Assembly (NCBI GenBank): GCA_024711325.1
Contig: JANJTC010000004.1
Location: 62,001-126,000, forward strand
Origin: Bacteriovoracaceae bacterium
GTDB lineage: Bacteria; Bdellovibrionota; Bacteriovoracia; Bacteriovoracales; Bacteriovoracaceae
Length of the DNA stretch: 64,000 nt
Direction of reading: 5' to 3'
Shown here: positions 54,051 through 62,758 of the stretch, one piece after another
Layout of the letters: each line of letters starts with the position of its first letter
Position numbering within the stretch: position 1 is the stretch's first letter
The notes under the pieces: generated by a model
Seen by the model: only the letters and a program-made list of their open reading frames with translations
Databases searched by the model: none
Told to the model about the DNA's origin: nothing
Made by a program: the position numbers and the translations under genes

Positions 54051-54920
54051 TTAACCGTTTAGAGATTCAGCACCAGATACAACTTCGATCAACTCGGTTG
54101 TAATTCTCGCCTGTCTCATCTTATTCATTTTTAATGATAATTTTTTAATAACTTCTTTACTGTTTTTCGATGCATTTTCCATCGCATTCATACGAGAACC
54201 ATGCTCGGAAGCAATGGCGTCTAGTACGCATGTATAAACCGTAGTCAGATAAACTTCAGGCACTAAAGTGTCCAGAATTTGTTCCGCACCTGGCTCATAT
54301 TTAAAGTCATAAGGGTACTTAGACTTGATGGTTTCCTTATCAGAAGCTGAAACCTGCATTGGTAAAAGCTGTCTAACTTTTGAATCAAAAGCAATCGCCG
54401 AGATGAAAGAGTTGTAAGCAACATAAATCCGGCCAACTTCGCCAGAGATAAACATCGCACCCAATTCATCAGCGACCTTACGAACTTCTTCGTAAGTCGG
54501 ATCTGCTTTAGCAAAAGTAAACGTCTTACCGGCATTCACTTCTTTCTGAATAAGTTCACGAACCTTTCTACCAATGAAGAAGAACTTCAGATCTTCGTCT
54601 TTATGTTCAGCCGTGAAGCGTCTGACGGTTTTTGCAAGAGATGAGTTATACCCACCGCAAAGACCTTTATCAGAAGAAATCACCAGCACTACAGCTTTGT
54701 TATTTTCCTTCGGTGTGAAGTACTCATTCGTGTAGTCGGCAGCCAGAGCAGAAACTGTTCGCACAGTCTCTTCAAGCTCTACCGAGTATGGACGAAGACC
54801 TAAGATTCGGACCTGGGCCTTGTTCAACTTCGCAGCTGAAACAAGCTTCATGGCCTTCGTGATCTTGAAAGTACCTTTGGTACTCTTGATCTTTTTCTTT
54901 AGGTCTTTAATATTTGCCAT
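54051..54920 (-). CDS. atpG: ATP synthase gamma subunit
   Basis: 289 residues. N-terminal DLKKKIKSTKGTFKITKAMKLVSAAKL and the C-terminal helix MENASKNSKEVIKKLSLKMNKMRQARITTELIEVV (with breaks) are typical; SSDKGLCGGYNS lies in the middle domain. It is the central rotating shaft of F1. Between atpA and atpD, as usual. Confidence 0.97.
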   Translation of the reverse strand: MANIKDLKKKIKSTKGTFKITKAMKLVSAAKLNKAQVRILGLRPYSVELEETVRTVSALAADYTNEYFTPKENNKAVVLVISSDKGLCGGYNSSLAKTVRRFTAEHKDEDLKFFFIGRKVRELIQKEVNAGKTFTFAKADPTYEEVRKVADELGAMFISGEVGRIYVAYNSFISAIAFDSKVRQLLPMQVSASDKETIKSKYPYDFKYEPGAEQILDTLVPEVYLTTVYTCVLDAIASEHGSRMNAMENASKNSKEVIKKLSLKMNKMRQARITTELIEVVSGAESLNG

Positions 54921-54938
54921 GGTCTTTAATCCTTAAAA

Positions 54939-56453
54939 TTAAACCTTGTAGCTTGAAACGAAGTTCTTAATGATATCTACAACTTTCGCTTCATTTTCAG
55001 CTGACATCTGCTTCTCAGCTCTCATTGCATTCATAACATCTGCGTGACGAGAGTTCATTGCAGCTAAAAGATCTTTTTCAACCTGAGGAATTTTATTCAC
55101 AGGAATTGAATCAAAGAAACCTTTAGTCGCAGCAAAGATAGATACCGATTGATCGATAACATCCATTGGCGAGTACTGAGCTTGTTTAAGAAGTTCAACC
55201 AAACGAGCACCACGGTTAAGCTGTCTTTGAGTTGCTTCATCAAGATCAGAACCGAACTGAGCAAACGCTGCAAGTTCACGATACTGAGCAAGATCCAGAC
55301 GAAGAGTACCAGCAACTTTTTTCATAGCTTTAATTTGAGCAGAACCACCAACTCGAGAAACTGAAAGACCAACGTTTACCGCTGGACGGATACCAGAGTT
55401 GAAAAGATCTGATTCAAGATAGATCTGACCATCAGTGATTGAAATAACGTTGGTAGGAATATAGGCCGCAACGTCACCTTCTTGAGTTTCAATGATTGGA
55501 AGAGCTGTAAGAGAACCAGCGCCTAGCTCATCGTTAACTTTACAAGCACGCTCTAAAAGACGTGAGTGAATATAGAAAACATCTCCTGGGAATGCTTCAC
55601 GGCCTGGTGGACGACGAAGAAGAAGAGAAAGCTGACGGTAAGCCTGAGATTGTTTTGTTAAGTCATCGTATACGATAAGCGCGTGCTTACCAGCATCACG
55701 GTAGTACTCACCCATTGTACAACCTGTGTACGGAGCAAGATACTGAAGTGGAGCTGAGTGAGAAGCAGTTGCTGAAACGATGATAGTATATTCAAGAGCA
55801 CCAGCTTCCATAAGCTTTTGGTACACCTGACGAACAGTTGATTGCTTCTGACCAATGGCCACATAAACGCAAACTACGCCCTTACCTTTTTGGTTGATAA
55901 TAGTATCAACGGCAACAGCTGTTTTACCAGTCTTACGGTCACCAATGATAAGCTCACGCTGACCACGACCGATTGGGATCATGGCGTCGATTGCTTTGAT
56001 ACCAGTCTGCATTGGCTCGTGAACTGATTTACGAGCAATGATTCCTGGAGCTTTAATTTCAACGTTACGGAATTCAGTAGTATTGATTTCACCCTGACCG
56101 TCGATTGGCTCACCGATAGCGTTTACTACGCGACCAAGAAGAGCGTCACCAACAGGAACAGAGACGATTTTTTCTGTACGCTTAACTGTTGAGCCTTCTT
56201 TAATTGTTTCGTCACTACCAAGAACAACGATACCAACGTTATTAGCTTCAAGGTTAAGAACCATTCCTTTTACACCACTTTCGAACTCAACGAGCTCTCC
56301 AGCAAGAACGTTTTTTAATCCAAATACGCGGGCCACACCGTCACCAATTGTGAGGACAGTCCCAATTTCATTCATCTGCAAGCGAGATTCAAAGTTGGCA
56401 ATTCGCTCTTTGATGATGCCTGTGATTTCTTCAGGTCTGATTGATGTACTCAT
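54939..56453 (-). CDS. atpA: ATP synthase alpha subunit
   Basis: 504 residues. P-loop [47 protein letters not shown] (with breaks), and the DELSEDD loop is absent, as expected for alpha. It carries the non-catalytic nucleotide sites of F1. Confidence 0.98.
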   Translation of the reverse strand: MSTSIRPEEITGIIKERIANFESRLQMNEIGTVLTIGDGVARVFGLKNVLAGELVEFESGVKGMVLNLEANNVGIVVLGSDETIKEGSTVKRTEKIVSVPVGDALLGRVVNAIGEPIDGQGEINTTEFRNVEIKAPGIIARKSVHEPMQTGIKAIDAMIPIGRGQRELIIGDRKTGKTAVAVDTIINQKGKGVVCVYVAIGQKQSTVRQVYQKLMEAGALEYTIIVSATASHSAPLQYLAPYTGCTMGEYYRDAGKHALIVYDDLTKQSQAYRQLSLLLRRPPGREAFPGDVFYIHSRLLERACKVNDELGAGSLTALPIIETQEGDVAAYIPTNVISITDGQIYLESDLFNSGIRPAVNVGLSVSRVGGSAQIKAMKKVAGTLRLDLAQYRELAAFAQFGSDLDEATQRQLNRGARLVELLKQAQYSPMDVIDQSVSIFAATKGFFDSIPVNKIPQVEKDLLAAMNSRHADVMNAMRAEKQMSAENEAKVVDIIKNFVSSYKV

Positions 56454-56480
56454 CTAAAATCCCTTCCCTTTTTGGGTTTA

Positions 56481-57020
56481 TTATTCGCCAAGAATTGATT
56501 GTTTAAATTGTTCTAATTGATTGTCTAAAGAAGCATCTAACTGCAGATCTTCTACAGTTACTTTATAACCAGCTGTAAGATTAGCATTCTGAACGTAGTC
56601 TAAATGCGGCTCACGACCAAATTTTGTTTTAAGAAAGTTTTCGATTTTTGCTTTAAAGGCTGGATCCACTTGCGCGTCTGTGCCTTCGATTGTTCCCTTC
56701 ATAAAACCTTTTCTTTCATCATCCATAACGATCACTTCTTTAATGATCAATGGAAGAATTCCGATACGTTTTTCATCAATAAGGAACTTGATGGTTTCAG
56801 TAGTAATGGCCGAAAGGTCCAACTTCTTTGCAACCTCAGCGAAAACAATTTTTTTCTCTTCTAGTGTAAAGAGATCTAAGAACAGAACATTTTCAAGTTC
56901 GTTAGATTTGTTAATGACCTCAGTGAGTTTAGTCAGTTCATCAGCTATTTGAACTTTCTTCTCATCTCCAAGCTCAAGCAGAGACTTGGCGTAAACTTTG
57001 GCAACTGCCTGTTGTTTCAT
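56481..57020 (-). CDS. atpH: ATP synthase delta subunit
   Basis: 179 residues. An N-terminal six-helix bundle (VAKVYAKSLLELG...) is followed by a C-terminal region GYKVTVEDLQLDASLDNQLEQFKQSI, the usual delta/OSCP ending (family: G.....D...D.S....L..L...L). It joins F1 to the b/b' stalk. Weakly conserved but placed correctly between b and alpha. Confidence 0.93.
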   Translation of the reverse strand: MKQQAVAKVYAKSLLELGDEKKVQIADELTKLTEVINKSNELENVLFLDLFTLEEKKIVFAEVAKKLDLSAITTETIKFLIDEKRIGILPLIIKEVIVMDDERKGFMKGTIEGTDAQVDPAFKAKIENFLKTKFGREPHLDYVQNANLTAGYKVTVEDLQLDASLDNQLEQFKQSILGE

Positions 57021-57021
57021 C

Positions 57022-57564
57022 TTATAGCCCTTGCATCAGTTTCGTAGAAACTTTGTTTTGATAGTCTTTATTTGATTTGATGGTTGTTTTAGTTTTAGCG
57101 ATCACCTGGTTTAAAAGCTCAGTGTTAAGCTCATCCATAACGGCTTTTTTATCGGCCATGATTTTTGAGTTGGCGTCAGCTTTCAGTTTGTGAGTTTTCT
57201 CTTCAGTGTCTTTCGAAATGTTTTTTTCAAATACCATAACATCTGTTTCAGACTGGTGATTGATTGTTTTAATTTCATTGTTAAGATTCGCAAGTTTGCG
57301 CTCTTCATTTTCAAGCATCATTTGTGCTTCTTTTGACTTTAAACTTGCACGCTCTAAAGTGTTAGAAACTTCATTTGATTTAGAAACGAAATGATCTCTC
57401 AAAGGACCTTTTAATTTCCAAAATAAAACACCTAAAAGTATTCCTACGTTAATCGCGGGTGCAATTAAATCTGAAAGAGATCCATGTCCTCCGCCAGCAG
57501 CACTGTAGGCCTTAGAGATACTCAGAGCAAGAAAAGCGTAAGCTGTCCAAAAACGCATAGACAT
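57022..57564 (-). CDS. atpF: ATP synthase b subunit
   Basis: 180 residues. There is an extra signal-like N-terminal hydrophobic stretch (AYAFLALSISKAYSAAGG) and then the stalk anchor LIAPAINVGILLGVLFWKL, followed by a long charged coiled coil. Such an N-terminal extension is known in delta-proteobacterial b subunits. It pairs with b' (57567-58010) to form a heterodimeric peripheral stalk. Confidence 0.9.
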   Translation of the reverse strand: MSMRFWTAYAFLALSISKAYSAAGGGHGSLSDLIAPAINVGILLGVLFWKLKGPLRDHFVSKSNEVSNTLERASLKSKEAQMMLENEERKLANLNNEIKTINHQSETDVMVFEKNISKDTEEKTHKLKADANSKIMADKKAVMDELNTELLNQVIAKTKTTIKSNKDYQNKVSTKLMQGL

Positions 57565-57566
57565 CC

Positions 57567-58010
57567 TTATTGAATAATCTTTTGAACTAGAGACTGGGCA
57601 AGAGCATCTGCTTCAGCAAGATACTGATCCTTGTTTCCAGCGACTTCTTTTGTGAACTCATGGCGAGACTGATCTACGAAAGTATTAACTTCCTTTTCAG
57701 TTTGCTTGTATTGTTCAGTATATGTTTGAGTAATTTTTTGTTTTTTATCAGTAGAGTTTTTCAAAGCTGCACGATTGGCTTCTTCGATTTTTGTCTTGTA
57801 TTCAGACTGCATTCTCTGAACTTTTTCAATCGTTTCATCTGCTGAACTTTCTAGTTTTACGGTCTTTTCTTCACGCGTCTCGATGACATCCTGAAGTTTT
57901 CCTAAAAATAAAAATTGGGCAATTATAAAGACAACGAGGATGATGACAAACTGAGGGACAAGCGAGTTATCCACACCCAACTGAGTGAAGATGGCCGTAA
58001 ATGTTTCCAT
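57567..58010 (-). CDS. ATP synthase b' subunit
   Basis: 147 residues. An N-terminal TM segment (FVIILVVFIIAQFLFLGKL) and a coiled-coil stalk starting VIETREEKTVKLESSADE. The dual b/b' arrangement is found in photosynthetic bacteria, cyanobacteria and many delta-proteobacterial or epsilon-type lineages. First gene of the operon, 2 bp before b. Confidence 0.88.
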   Translation of the reverse strand: METFTAIFTQLGVDNSLVPQFVIILVVFIIAQFLFLGKLQDVIETREEKTVKLESSADETIEKVQRMQSEYKTKIEEANRAALKNSTDKKQKITQTYTEQYKQTEKEVNTFVDQSRHEFTKEVAGNKDQYLAEADALAQSLVQKIIQ

Positions 58011-58051
58011 TAGTTAAACCTTAAAAATGAAGCTTATTAATTTTCAGTAAT

Positions 58052-58080
58052 TTTTTAAGCTGAAGGGGGGTTTTCGTCAA
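58052..58080 (-). promoter_or_regulatory. promoter of the ATP synthase operon
   Basis: On the minus strand TTGACG (58075-58080), 17-bp spacer, TAAAAA (58052-58057). The predicted transcription start lies about 35 bp before the b' ATG. Confidence 0.6.
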
Positions 58081-58094
58081 GGAGTTTGGACTTG

Positions 58095-58430
58095 TTATTT
58101 TTTATCTTTCATCTTGGTGATGCCGTGGAAAATGACCCCTTCCTCGACTATTAGACTAGGACTTGTCACTGTCCCCTCAAAGCGCGCGGGGCGTCTTATC
58201 TCTACCCGAGAAGAAGCTTTGATGGTTCCCTTAACTGAGCCGGATATTATGACAATATTAGCGTTGATATCAGCATTGATAACGGCGCCTTCTGAGATGA
58301 TCAGTGTGTCATTAGAAAAAATACTTCCATTCACGTAGCCAGCAATACGAACTGTACCGCTAAATGAAAGGTTTCCTTCAAATTTGCAGCCCTCTTCGAT
58401 GATGGCGCAAATATCGTTTTTTTTAGCCAA
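58095..58430 (-). CDS. bactofilin
   Basis: 111 residues. The beta-helical core runs from about 10 to 105 with short repeats (GCKFEGNLSFSGTVRIAGYVNGSI, GAVINADINANIVIISGSVKGTI, ARFEGTVTSPSLIVEEGVIFHG, each with breaks). Polymerises without nucleotide into filaments that organise envelope and, in Myxococcus, ParABS at the poles. It lies directly after parB, matching that functional link. Confidence 0.93.
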   Translation of the reverse strand: MAKKNDICAIIEEGCKFEGNLSFSGTVRIAGYVNGSIFSNDTLIISEGAVINADINANIVIISGSVKGTIKASSRVEIRRPARFEGTVTSPSLIVEEGVIFHGITKMKDKK

Positions 58431-58449
58431 AAGCCTCTCCAGCTTTGTT

Positions 58450-59349
58450 TTATTTCATCAGATAAGAAAATATATCATTAAATTCAGCTTCGTTGCTAAA
58501 TTTGATGGTGATTTCGCCAGCTCCATTCTTTTTTGCTTTTACATCAAAATGGTAGCCGGTTTTCTGCTCAAGTTTATTTCTTAACTGTGTATATTGCTCG
58601 GCTATGAATTTATTATCGCCTGGTTTTTTAGAAGGCTTTTTGGTTTTTTTCGCCAATTCTTCTAACTCACGGACCGAAAGTCCTTTGGTCACCACTTCAT
58701 TGGCCAAACGTTTAGTCATTTCATCATCGCTAATTCCGACCAGGATTTTAGCATGACCAAATGAAAGCATATCTTTTTGAAGCAAGACAATGACGTCTTT
58801 TGGTAGTTTCAGGATACGAAGAAAGTTAGCGATGGTGGAGCGCTCTTTACCGATTTTTTTAGCGACTTCTTCCTGGGTTAACTCGAACTCGTTCATTAGC
58901 TGAAAATAGGCCAGGGCCTCTTCTACGCAGTTTAAATCAGATCTTTGTACGTTCTCGATGATCGACATCACCAGGACGTCTTTTTTTGTCGCTCTTTTTA
59001 CGATAACCGGAATTTTAGTCAGACCGGCCAAACGTGAGGCACGGTAACGTCTCTCCCCTGCTACGATTTCAAAGGCCCCATCTTTTTCAACAACTAAAAT
59101 GGGTTGGATTACGCCATTTTCTTTAATTGATTCAGAAAGCTCAACTAATTCCTTCTCTTTGAAGATCTTACGAGGCTGACCTTTATTCGGATGAATCTTA
59201 TCAACATCAACCAACATAGGCTGAGTCTCAATTTGGATTTCTTTTTTAGCCGGTTCTATAGGGGCAGCTGGCGAGTCAGTATATGATCCGGGATTATTTC
59301 CCAGGAGTGCCGCCATGCCTTTTCCAAGCTGAGGTTTAGTCTTTTGCAT
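58450..59349 (-). CDS. parB: chromosome-partitioning protein ParB
   Basis: 299 residues. NKGQPRKIFKEKELVELSESIKENG, the CTP-binding motif GERRYRASRLAG, ENVQRSDLNCVEEA and the HTH LTQEEVAKKIGKERSTIANFLRILKLP (with breaks) are typical. The C-terminal part is the dimerisation domain. ParB loads at parS and slides as a CTP-dependent clamp. parS sites at 60278 and 62741 are close. Confidence 0.96.
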   Translation of the reverse strand: MQKTKPQLGKGMAALLGNNPGSYTDSPAAPIEPAKKEIQIETQPMLVDVDKIHPNKGQPRKIFKEKELVELSESIKENGVIQPILVVEKDGAFEIVAGERRYRASRLAGLTKIPVIVKRATKKDVLVMSIIENVQRSDLNCVEEALAYFQLMNEFELTQEEVAKKIGKERSTIANFLRILKLPKDVIVLLQKDMLSFGHAKILVGISDDEMTKRLANEVVTKGLSVRELEELAKKTKKPSKKPGDNKFIAEQYTQLRNKLEQKTGYHFDVKAKKNGAGEITIKFSNEAEFNDIFSYLMK

Positions 59350-59357
59350 AAAATCTC

Positions 59358-60203
59358 CTAGGACTGAACTTGATAATCTTCAAATTTAGGAATCTGGTTA
59401 GTAAGTGGCATTTTTACCTGAGGGGACTCAGGCTTTTTCTCTGACTTTAAAATAATTTCTCGCGCCAGAGATAGATATGCTTCACTTCCCTTTGAAGTTA
59501 TATCGTAAAGGATGATCGGCTTACCGAATGAAGTACATTCAGAAAGTTTCACATTTCTAGGAATGATCGATTTAAGAATATCGTCTTTGAAGTGGGTCAT
59601 CAGATCATTGGCCACTAGCTTACAAAGATTGTTTCTAGAATCATACATCGTTAAAAGAATGCCCTCGAGTGACAATCTTGGATTAAGAGATGCTCTAATC
59701 AAACGAACCGTATTCAAAAGCTGAGATAACCCTTCCATCGCTAGATACTCTGTCTGCATAGGAACAAGGTAAGTATGAGCAGCTGTGAAAGCGTTTACCG
59801 TTAGTAAGTTTAAAGAAGGCGCACAGTCTATGATGATATAATCATACTTGTGCTGAATGGCCTCAAGGGCACCTTTTAATTTTGATTCACGGGCAAACAT
59901 GTGAACTAGTTCTAACTCAGCTCCAACCAAATCGTTATTTGACGGACATAAGTCTAAAAGCGGAAGTTCCGTTTTGTAGGTACAGTTCTCAAAGCTCTCT
60001 TCGTTAATAAGAGCATGATAAATATTGGCCTTAGCAAAGGTCTCTTTCTCTACACCCAGGCAAGAGCTGGCGTTACCCTGTGGGTCCAAATCGATGAGCA
60101 GAGTTCTTTTCTCTGCTGCGGCGAGGCATGCGCTTAAGTTGACAGAAGTTGTCGTCTTTCCCACGCCACCTTTTTGATTTGCGACTGCAATGATTTTAGC
60201 CAT
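59358..60203 (-). CDS. parA: chromosome-partitioning ATPase ParA
   Basis: 281 residues. Deviant Walker A NQKGGVGKTTTSVNL, LLIDLDPQGNASSCLG, YIIIDCAPSLNLLTVNA (with breaks). It binds DNA non-specifically and pulls ParB-parS complexes to the poles. A C-terminal tail (KKPESPQVKMPLTNQIPKFEDYQ) extends beyond usual Soj. Located 8 bp before parB in one operon. Confidence 0.96.
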   Translation of the reverse strand: MAKIIAVANQKGGVGKTTTSVNLSACLAAAEKRTLLIDLDPQGNASSCLGVEKETFAKANIYHALINEESFENCTYKTELPLLDLCPSNNDLVGAELELVHMFARESKLKGALEAIQHKYDYIIIDCAPSLNLLTVNAFTAAHTYLVPMQTEYLAMEGLSQLLNTVRLIRASLNPRLSLEGILLTMYDSRNNLCKLVANDLMTHFKDDILKSIIPRNVKLSECTSFGKPIILYDITSKGSEAYLSLAREIILKSEKKPESPQVKMPLTNQIPKFEDYQVQS

Positions 60204-60241
60204 TTAGATCCTCGCTATAATTGATTTTAAGTCCCTTATTT

Positions 60242-60880
60242 TTAAAGAAAATCCGAGAGTTTGACAAGCGTTTTAGACGTTCCACGTGGAACATTCTGCG
60301 CAGAGAAAGAAACCAAAAACCTTTGTTGAGTACCGGGGACTTCAATCTGTTGATTCTCCATGAATTTCCAATCTTTTGCTAATTTCGGTAGACTTTGGCT
60401 TTCAAGCTCCATGAAGTTGGGACCCTTATAAAAGAAGACACTCATGTCTTTGGTCGTTCGTTGAATGATCGGTAGATAATCTGCGACAGTTCCCACGGCC
60501 TTAAAAGTTATGGTGGCCGGACGATCAAAAAGAAAATCCTCGAGACGGGAATGGACCAAGGTCACATTGGTTAAGCCCAGCTCTTCAGCGATGAGTTTAA
60601 CTGCATCAACTTTTTTTCTTTTAGACTCAACCCCAACAAATTTGATCTCAGGAAGTAGTTTTGCCAAAGGAAGGATCGGAAAGCCTCCTCCAAAACCCAC
60701 GTCCACAACAACTCCCCTCTTTAGGACTTCTGATTTGAAAAACTCAGATTGAAGGTAAGGATTAATCGAATCCAAGATCTGTTTATGATAAAACTCGTCT
60801 TGATCTAGGATATTGGTGAGATTTAGACCGGCCAGTTTTGTTTTAAGTACGTTCAAGTAACGAATCGAGAAATCTAACAT
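60242..60880 (-). CDS. rsmG: 16S rRNA (guanine527-N7)-methyltransferase
   Basis: 212 residues. The SAM-binding motif VVDVGFGGGFPILPLAKL is typical, followed by FVGVESKRKKVDAVKLIAEEL. It methylates G527 of 16S rRNA. Its 3' codons (NVPRGTSKT) contain the second parS site. Ends one base into the mnmG stop (60880), so it is tightly coupled to mnmG. Confidence 0.95.
   Translation of the reverse strand: MLDFSIRYLNVLKTKLAGLNLTNILDQDEFYHKQILDSINPYLQSEFFKSEVLKRGVVVDVGFGGGFPILPLAKLLPEIKFVGVESKRKKVDAVKLIAEELGLTNVTLVHSRLEDFLFDRPATITFKAVGTVADYLPIIQRTTKDMSVFFYKGPNFMELESQSLPKLAKDWKFMENQQIEVPGTQQRFLVSFSAQNVPRGTSKTLVKLSDFL
60278..60293. promoter_or_regulatory. parS: parS site (one mismatch), inside rsmG
   Basis: CGTTCCACGTGGAACA differs from the palindrome TGTTCCACGTGGAACA at the first base only. 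It lies within the last codons of rsmG. Such sites near mnmG/rsmG/parAB are expected for ParB loading. Confidence 0.85.
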
Positions 60881-62727
60881 TATAATGCCTTTGCTGCTAC
60901 TACTGCCAAAGTGGCAGGACGTATTCCCTCTATGAGTTTTAACTGGCCGAAGGTATCGGGTTTAATTCGAGCAATTCTTTGTTTGCACTCAAAGGAGACA
61001 TTACTGGAAGCTGCAATTTGCTCCCAATTGATCTTCATATTGTCCATTTTCTTTAATTTTTCGAATTGATCCTCAGAACGCTTAATATAACCATCGTATT
61101 TCTTGGAAATCGCCACTGTTCGTATCAGGTCGTAAGAAACGCTCAAACCATAATGTGAAAGAATTGTTTCGAGAGTTGAGACTGGATTTAACCAGGCCTG
61201 TTTCAATATTTCCGTCACACTCATTCTTCTATTTATTTGCTGCAATTCACTTTCACCGGAGAAAGTAACCATTAATGGGGATTTTTCGGAGATCATGGTT
61301 TCGTCACAAAAACTCATGAGTTCTTCGTAGTTTTCTATGAACTGAGCCTGATAATTATCTATCGGGAGATCAAGACCAAAACTGGTTCTATAGGGGCGCA
61401 TTCTGAGTAAAGAATTGTCTTCGCGGATGAATAATCTGTTCTCAGAACGGGCAGTGAACAGGCGATAAGGTTCATCACGGGTATTTGAAGTCAAATCTTC
61501 GATCATTACCCCTATATAAGACTCATGCCTACTCAAAACCAGCGAATTAAGCCGTTTTAAGGCCAATGCGGCGTTGGCGCCCGCAATTAGACCTTGTCCC
61601 GCAGCTTCTTCGTACCCAGAAGTGCCATTAACCTGTCCAGCGAAAAATAAATTGGGAATTTGAGTATGCTCAAGAGTTAATTTTAAATCTGTTGTATCTA
61701 TTACGTCATATTCAACTGCATATCCATATACTTTAATTTCTGCTTTCTCCAAACCTTCAATAGAATGCACATATTCTTCTTGCACTTCTCGAGGCAAAGA
61801 AGAAGAAATCCCCGATGGATACATGGTATCGAGATTTAAACCTTCCGGTTCAATAAATACGTGGTGAATGCTTTTATCCGGATAACGAAATGCTTTATCT
61901 TCAATTGATGGACAATATCGAGCACCCACTCCCTTAATTTGTCCATTAAACATAGGACTTTTCTCTTTATTTGCCCGAATAACATCCATTGTATTCTGAT
62001 TTGTCCGGGCCAAATAGCAAGAAACCTGGGAAGCATGTCTCTCGAAGGGAGAATGTAAGCAATGAAAGTTCCGAACTTCAGAATCAGAAGGCTGCTCTTC
62101 TAGTTTTGAGTAATCAATGGTGCTTTTATTCAGTCTCGGAGGAGTTCCCGTTTTAAATCTCTGAGGCCTTGTCTTTATATCTTTAAAAATATCTACCAAA
62201 CCAGCAGAAGGCTCACAATCAACTCGCCCACCATAACTTTGCTCACTGCCTGTATGTAGTTTTCCATTAAGAAAAGTACCCACTGTCATGATTAACTTTT
62301 TACACTTAAAGCTATTGGTTCCTGTGACTAAAAATGAGTCTTGATCTTGCTCAATCTTAGAAACTTTCTCTCTGATAACCGTAATATTTGAAATTTTACC
62401 AATCAATGCTTCGGCTTCAAGGGAGTAAAGTTCTTTGTCGATTTGAACACGTGAAGACTGAACAGCAAATCCTTTCGAGTCATTTAGAGTTCTAAATTGA
62501 ATCCCAGCTTTGTCGGCGAGAATTCCCATGAGTCCACCAAGAGCATCAATCTCTCGCACAACCTGCCCTTTTCCAACTCCACCCACGGATGGATTGCAAG
62601 GAGCAGAACCAAGACCAATACCAGGTATAGTTATGATGGCAATATTCAAATCAAACTGAGCTGCTATGTAGGCCGCTTCAATACCAGCATGACCACCGCC
62701 CACAACTATGATGTCGTATTCTTTCAT
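60880..62727 (-). CDS. mnmG: tRNA uridine-5-carboxymethylaminomethyl modification enzyme MnmG
   Basis: 615 residues from the ATG at 62727 (MKEYDIIVVGGGHAG), which has GAGGAACAC before it. The open frame reaches 62769, but those codons only read through the parS site and are not part of the family. FAD-binding GGGHAGIEA, NPSVGGVGKG, TGTFLNG and GQVNGTSGYEEAAGQG are present. With MnmE it modifies the wobble U of several tRNAs. It lies 31 bp after mnmE. Confidence 0.96.
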   Translation of the reverse strand: MKEYDIIVVGGGHAGIEAAYIAAQFDLNIAIITIPGIGLGSAPCNPSVGGVGKGQVVREIDALGGLMGILADKAGIQFRTLNDSKGFAVQSSRVQIDKELYSLEAEALIGKISNITVIREKVSKIEQDQDSFLVTGTNSFKCKKLIMTVGTFLNGKLHTGSEQSYGGRVDCEPSAGLVDIFKDIKTRPQRFKTGTPPRLNKSTIDYSKLEEQPSDSEVRNFHCLHSPFERHASQVSCYLARTNQNTMDVIRANKEKSPMFNGQIKGVGARYCPSIEDKAFRYPDKSIHHVFIEPEGLNLDTMYPSGISSSLPREVQEEYVHSIEGLEKAEIKVYGYAVEYDVIDTTDLKLTLEHTQIPNLFFAGQVNGTSGYEEAAGQGLIAGANAALALKRLNSLVLSRHESYIGVMIEDLTSNTRDEPYRLFTARSENRLFIREDNSLLRMRPYRTSFGLDLPIDNYQAQFIENYEELMSFCDETMISEKSPLMVTFSGESELQQINRRMSVTEILKQAWLNPVSTLETILSHYGLSVSYDLIRTVAISKKYDGYIKRSEDQFEKLKKMDNMKINWEQIAASSNVSFECKQRIARIKPDTFGQLKLIEGIRPATLAVVAAKAL

Positions 62728-62740
62728 GTGTTCCTCAAAA

Positions 62741-62756
62741 TGTTCCACGTGGAACA
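62741..62756. promoter_or_regulatory. parS: parS site, perfect palindrome, between mnmE and mnmG
   Basis: TGTTCCACGTGGAACA is a perfect 16-bp palindrome matching the chromosomal parS consensus used by ParB of proteobacteria. It lies just upstream of the mnmG ribosome site. Confidence 0.93.
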
Positions 62757-62758
62757 TT

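Noticed and set aside
57967..57975. TTATCCACA, a perfect DnaA-box match
   Set aside because: It is a single site inside b' coding sequence; another isolated match at 11042 lies in a Calx-beta gene. No cluster or AT-rich unwinding region, so no origin is claimed.
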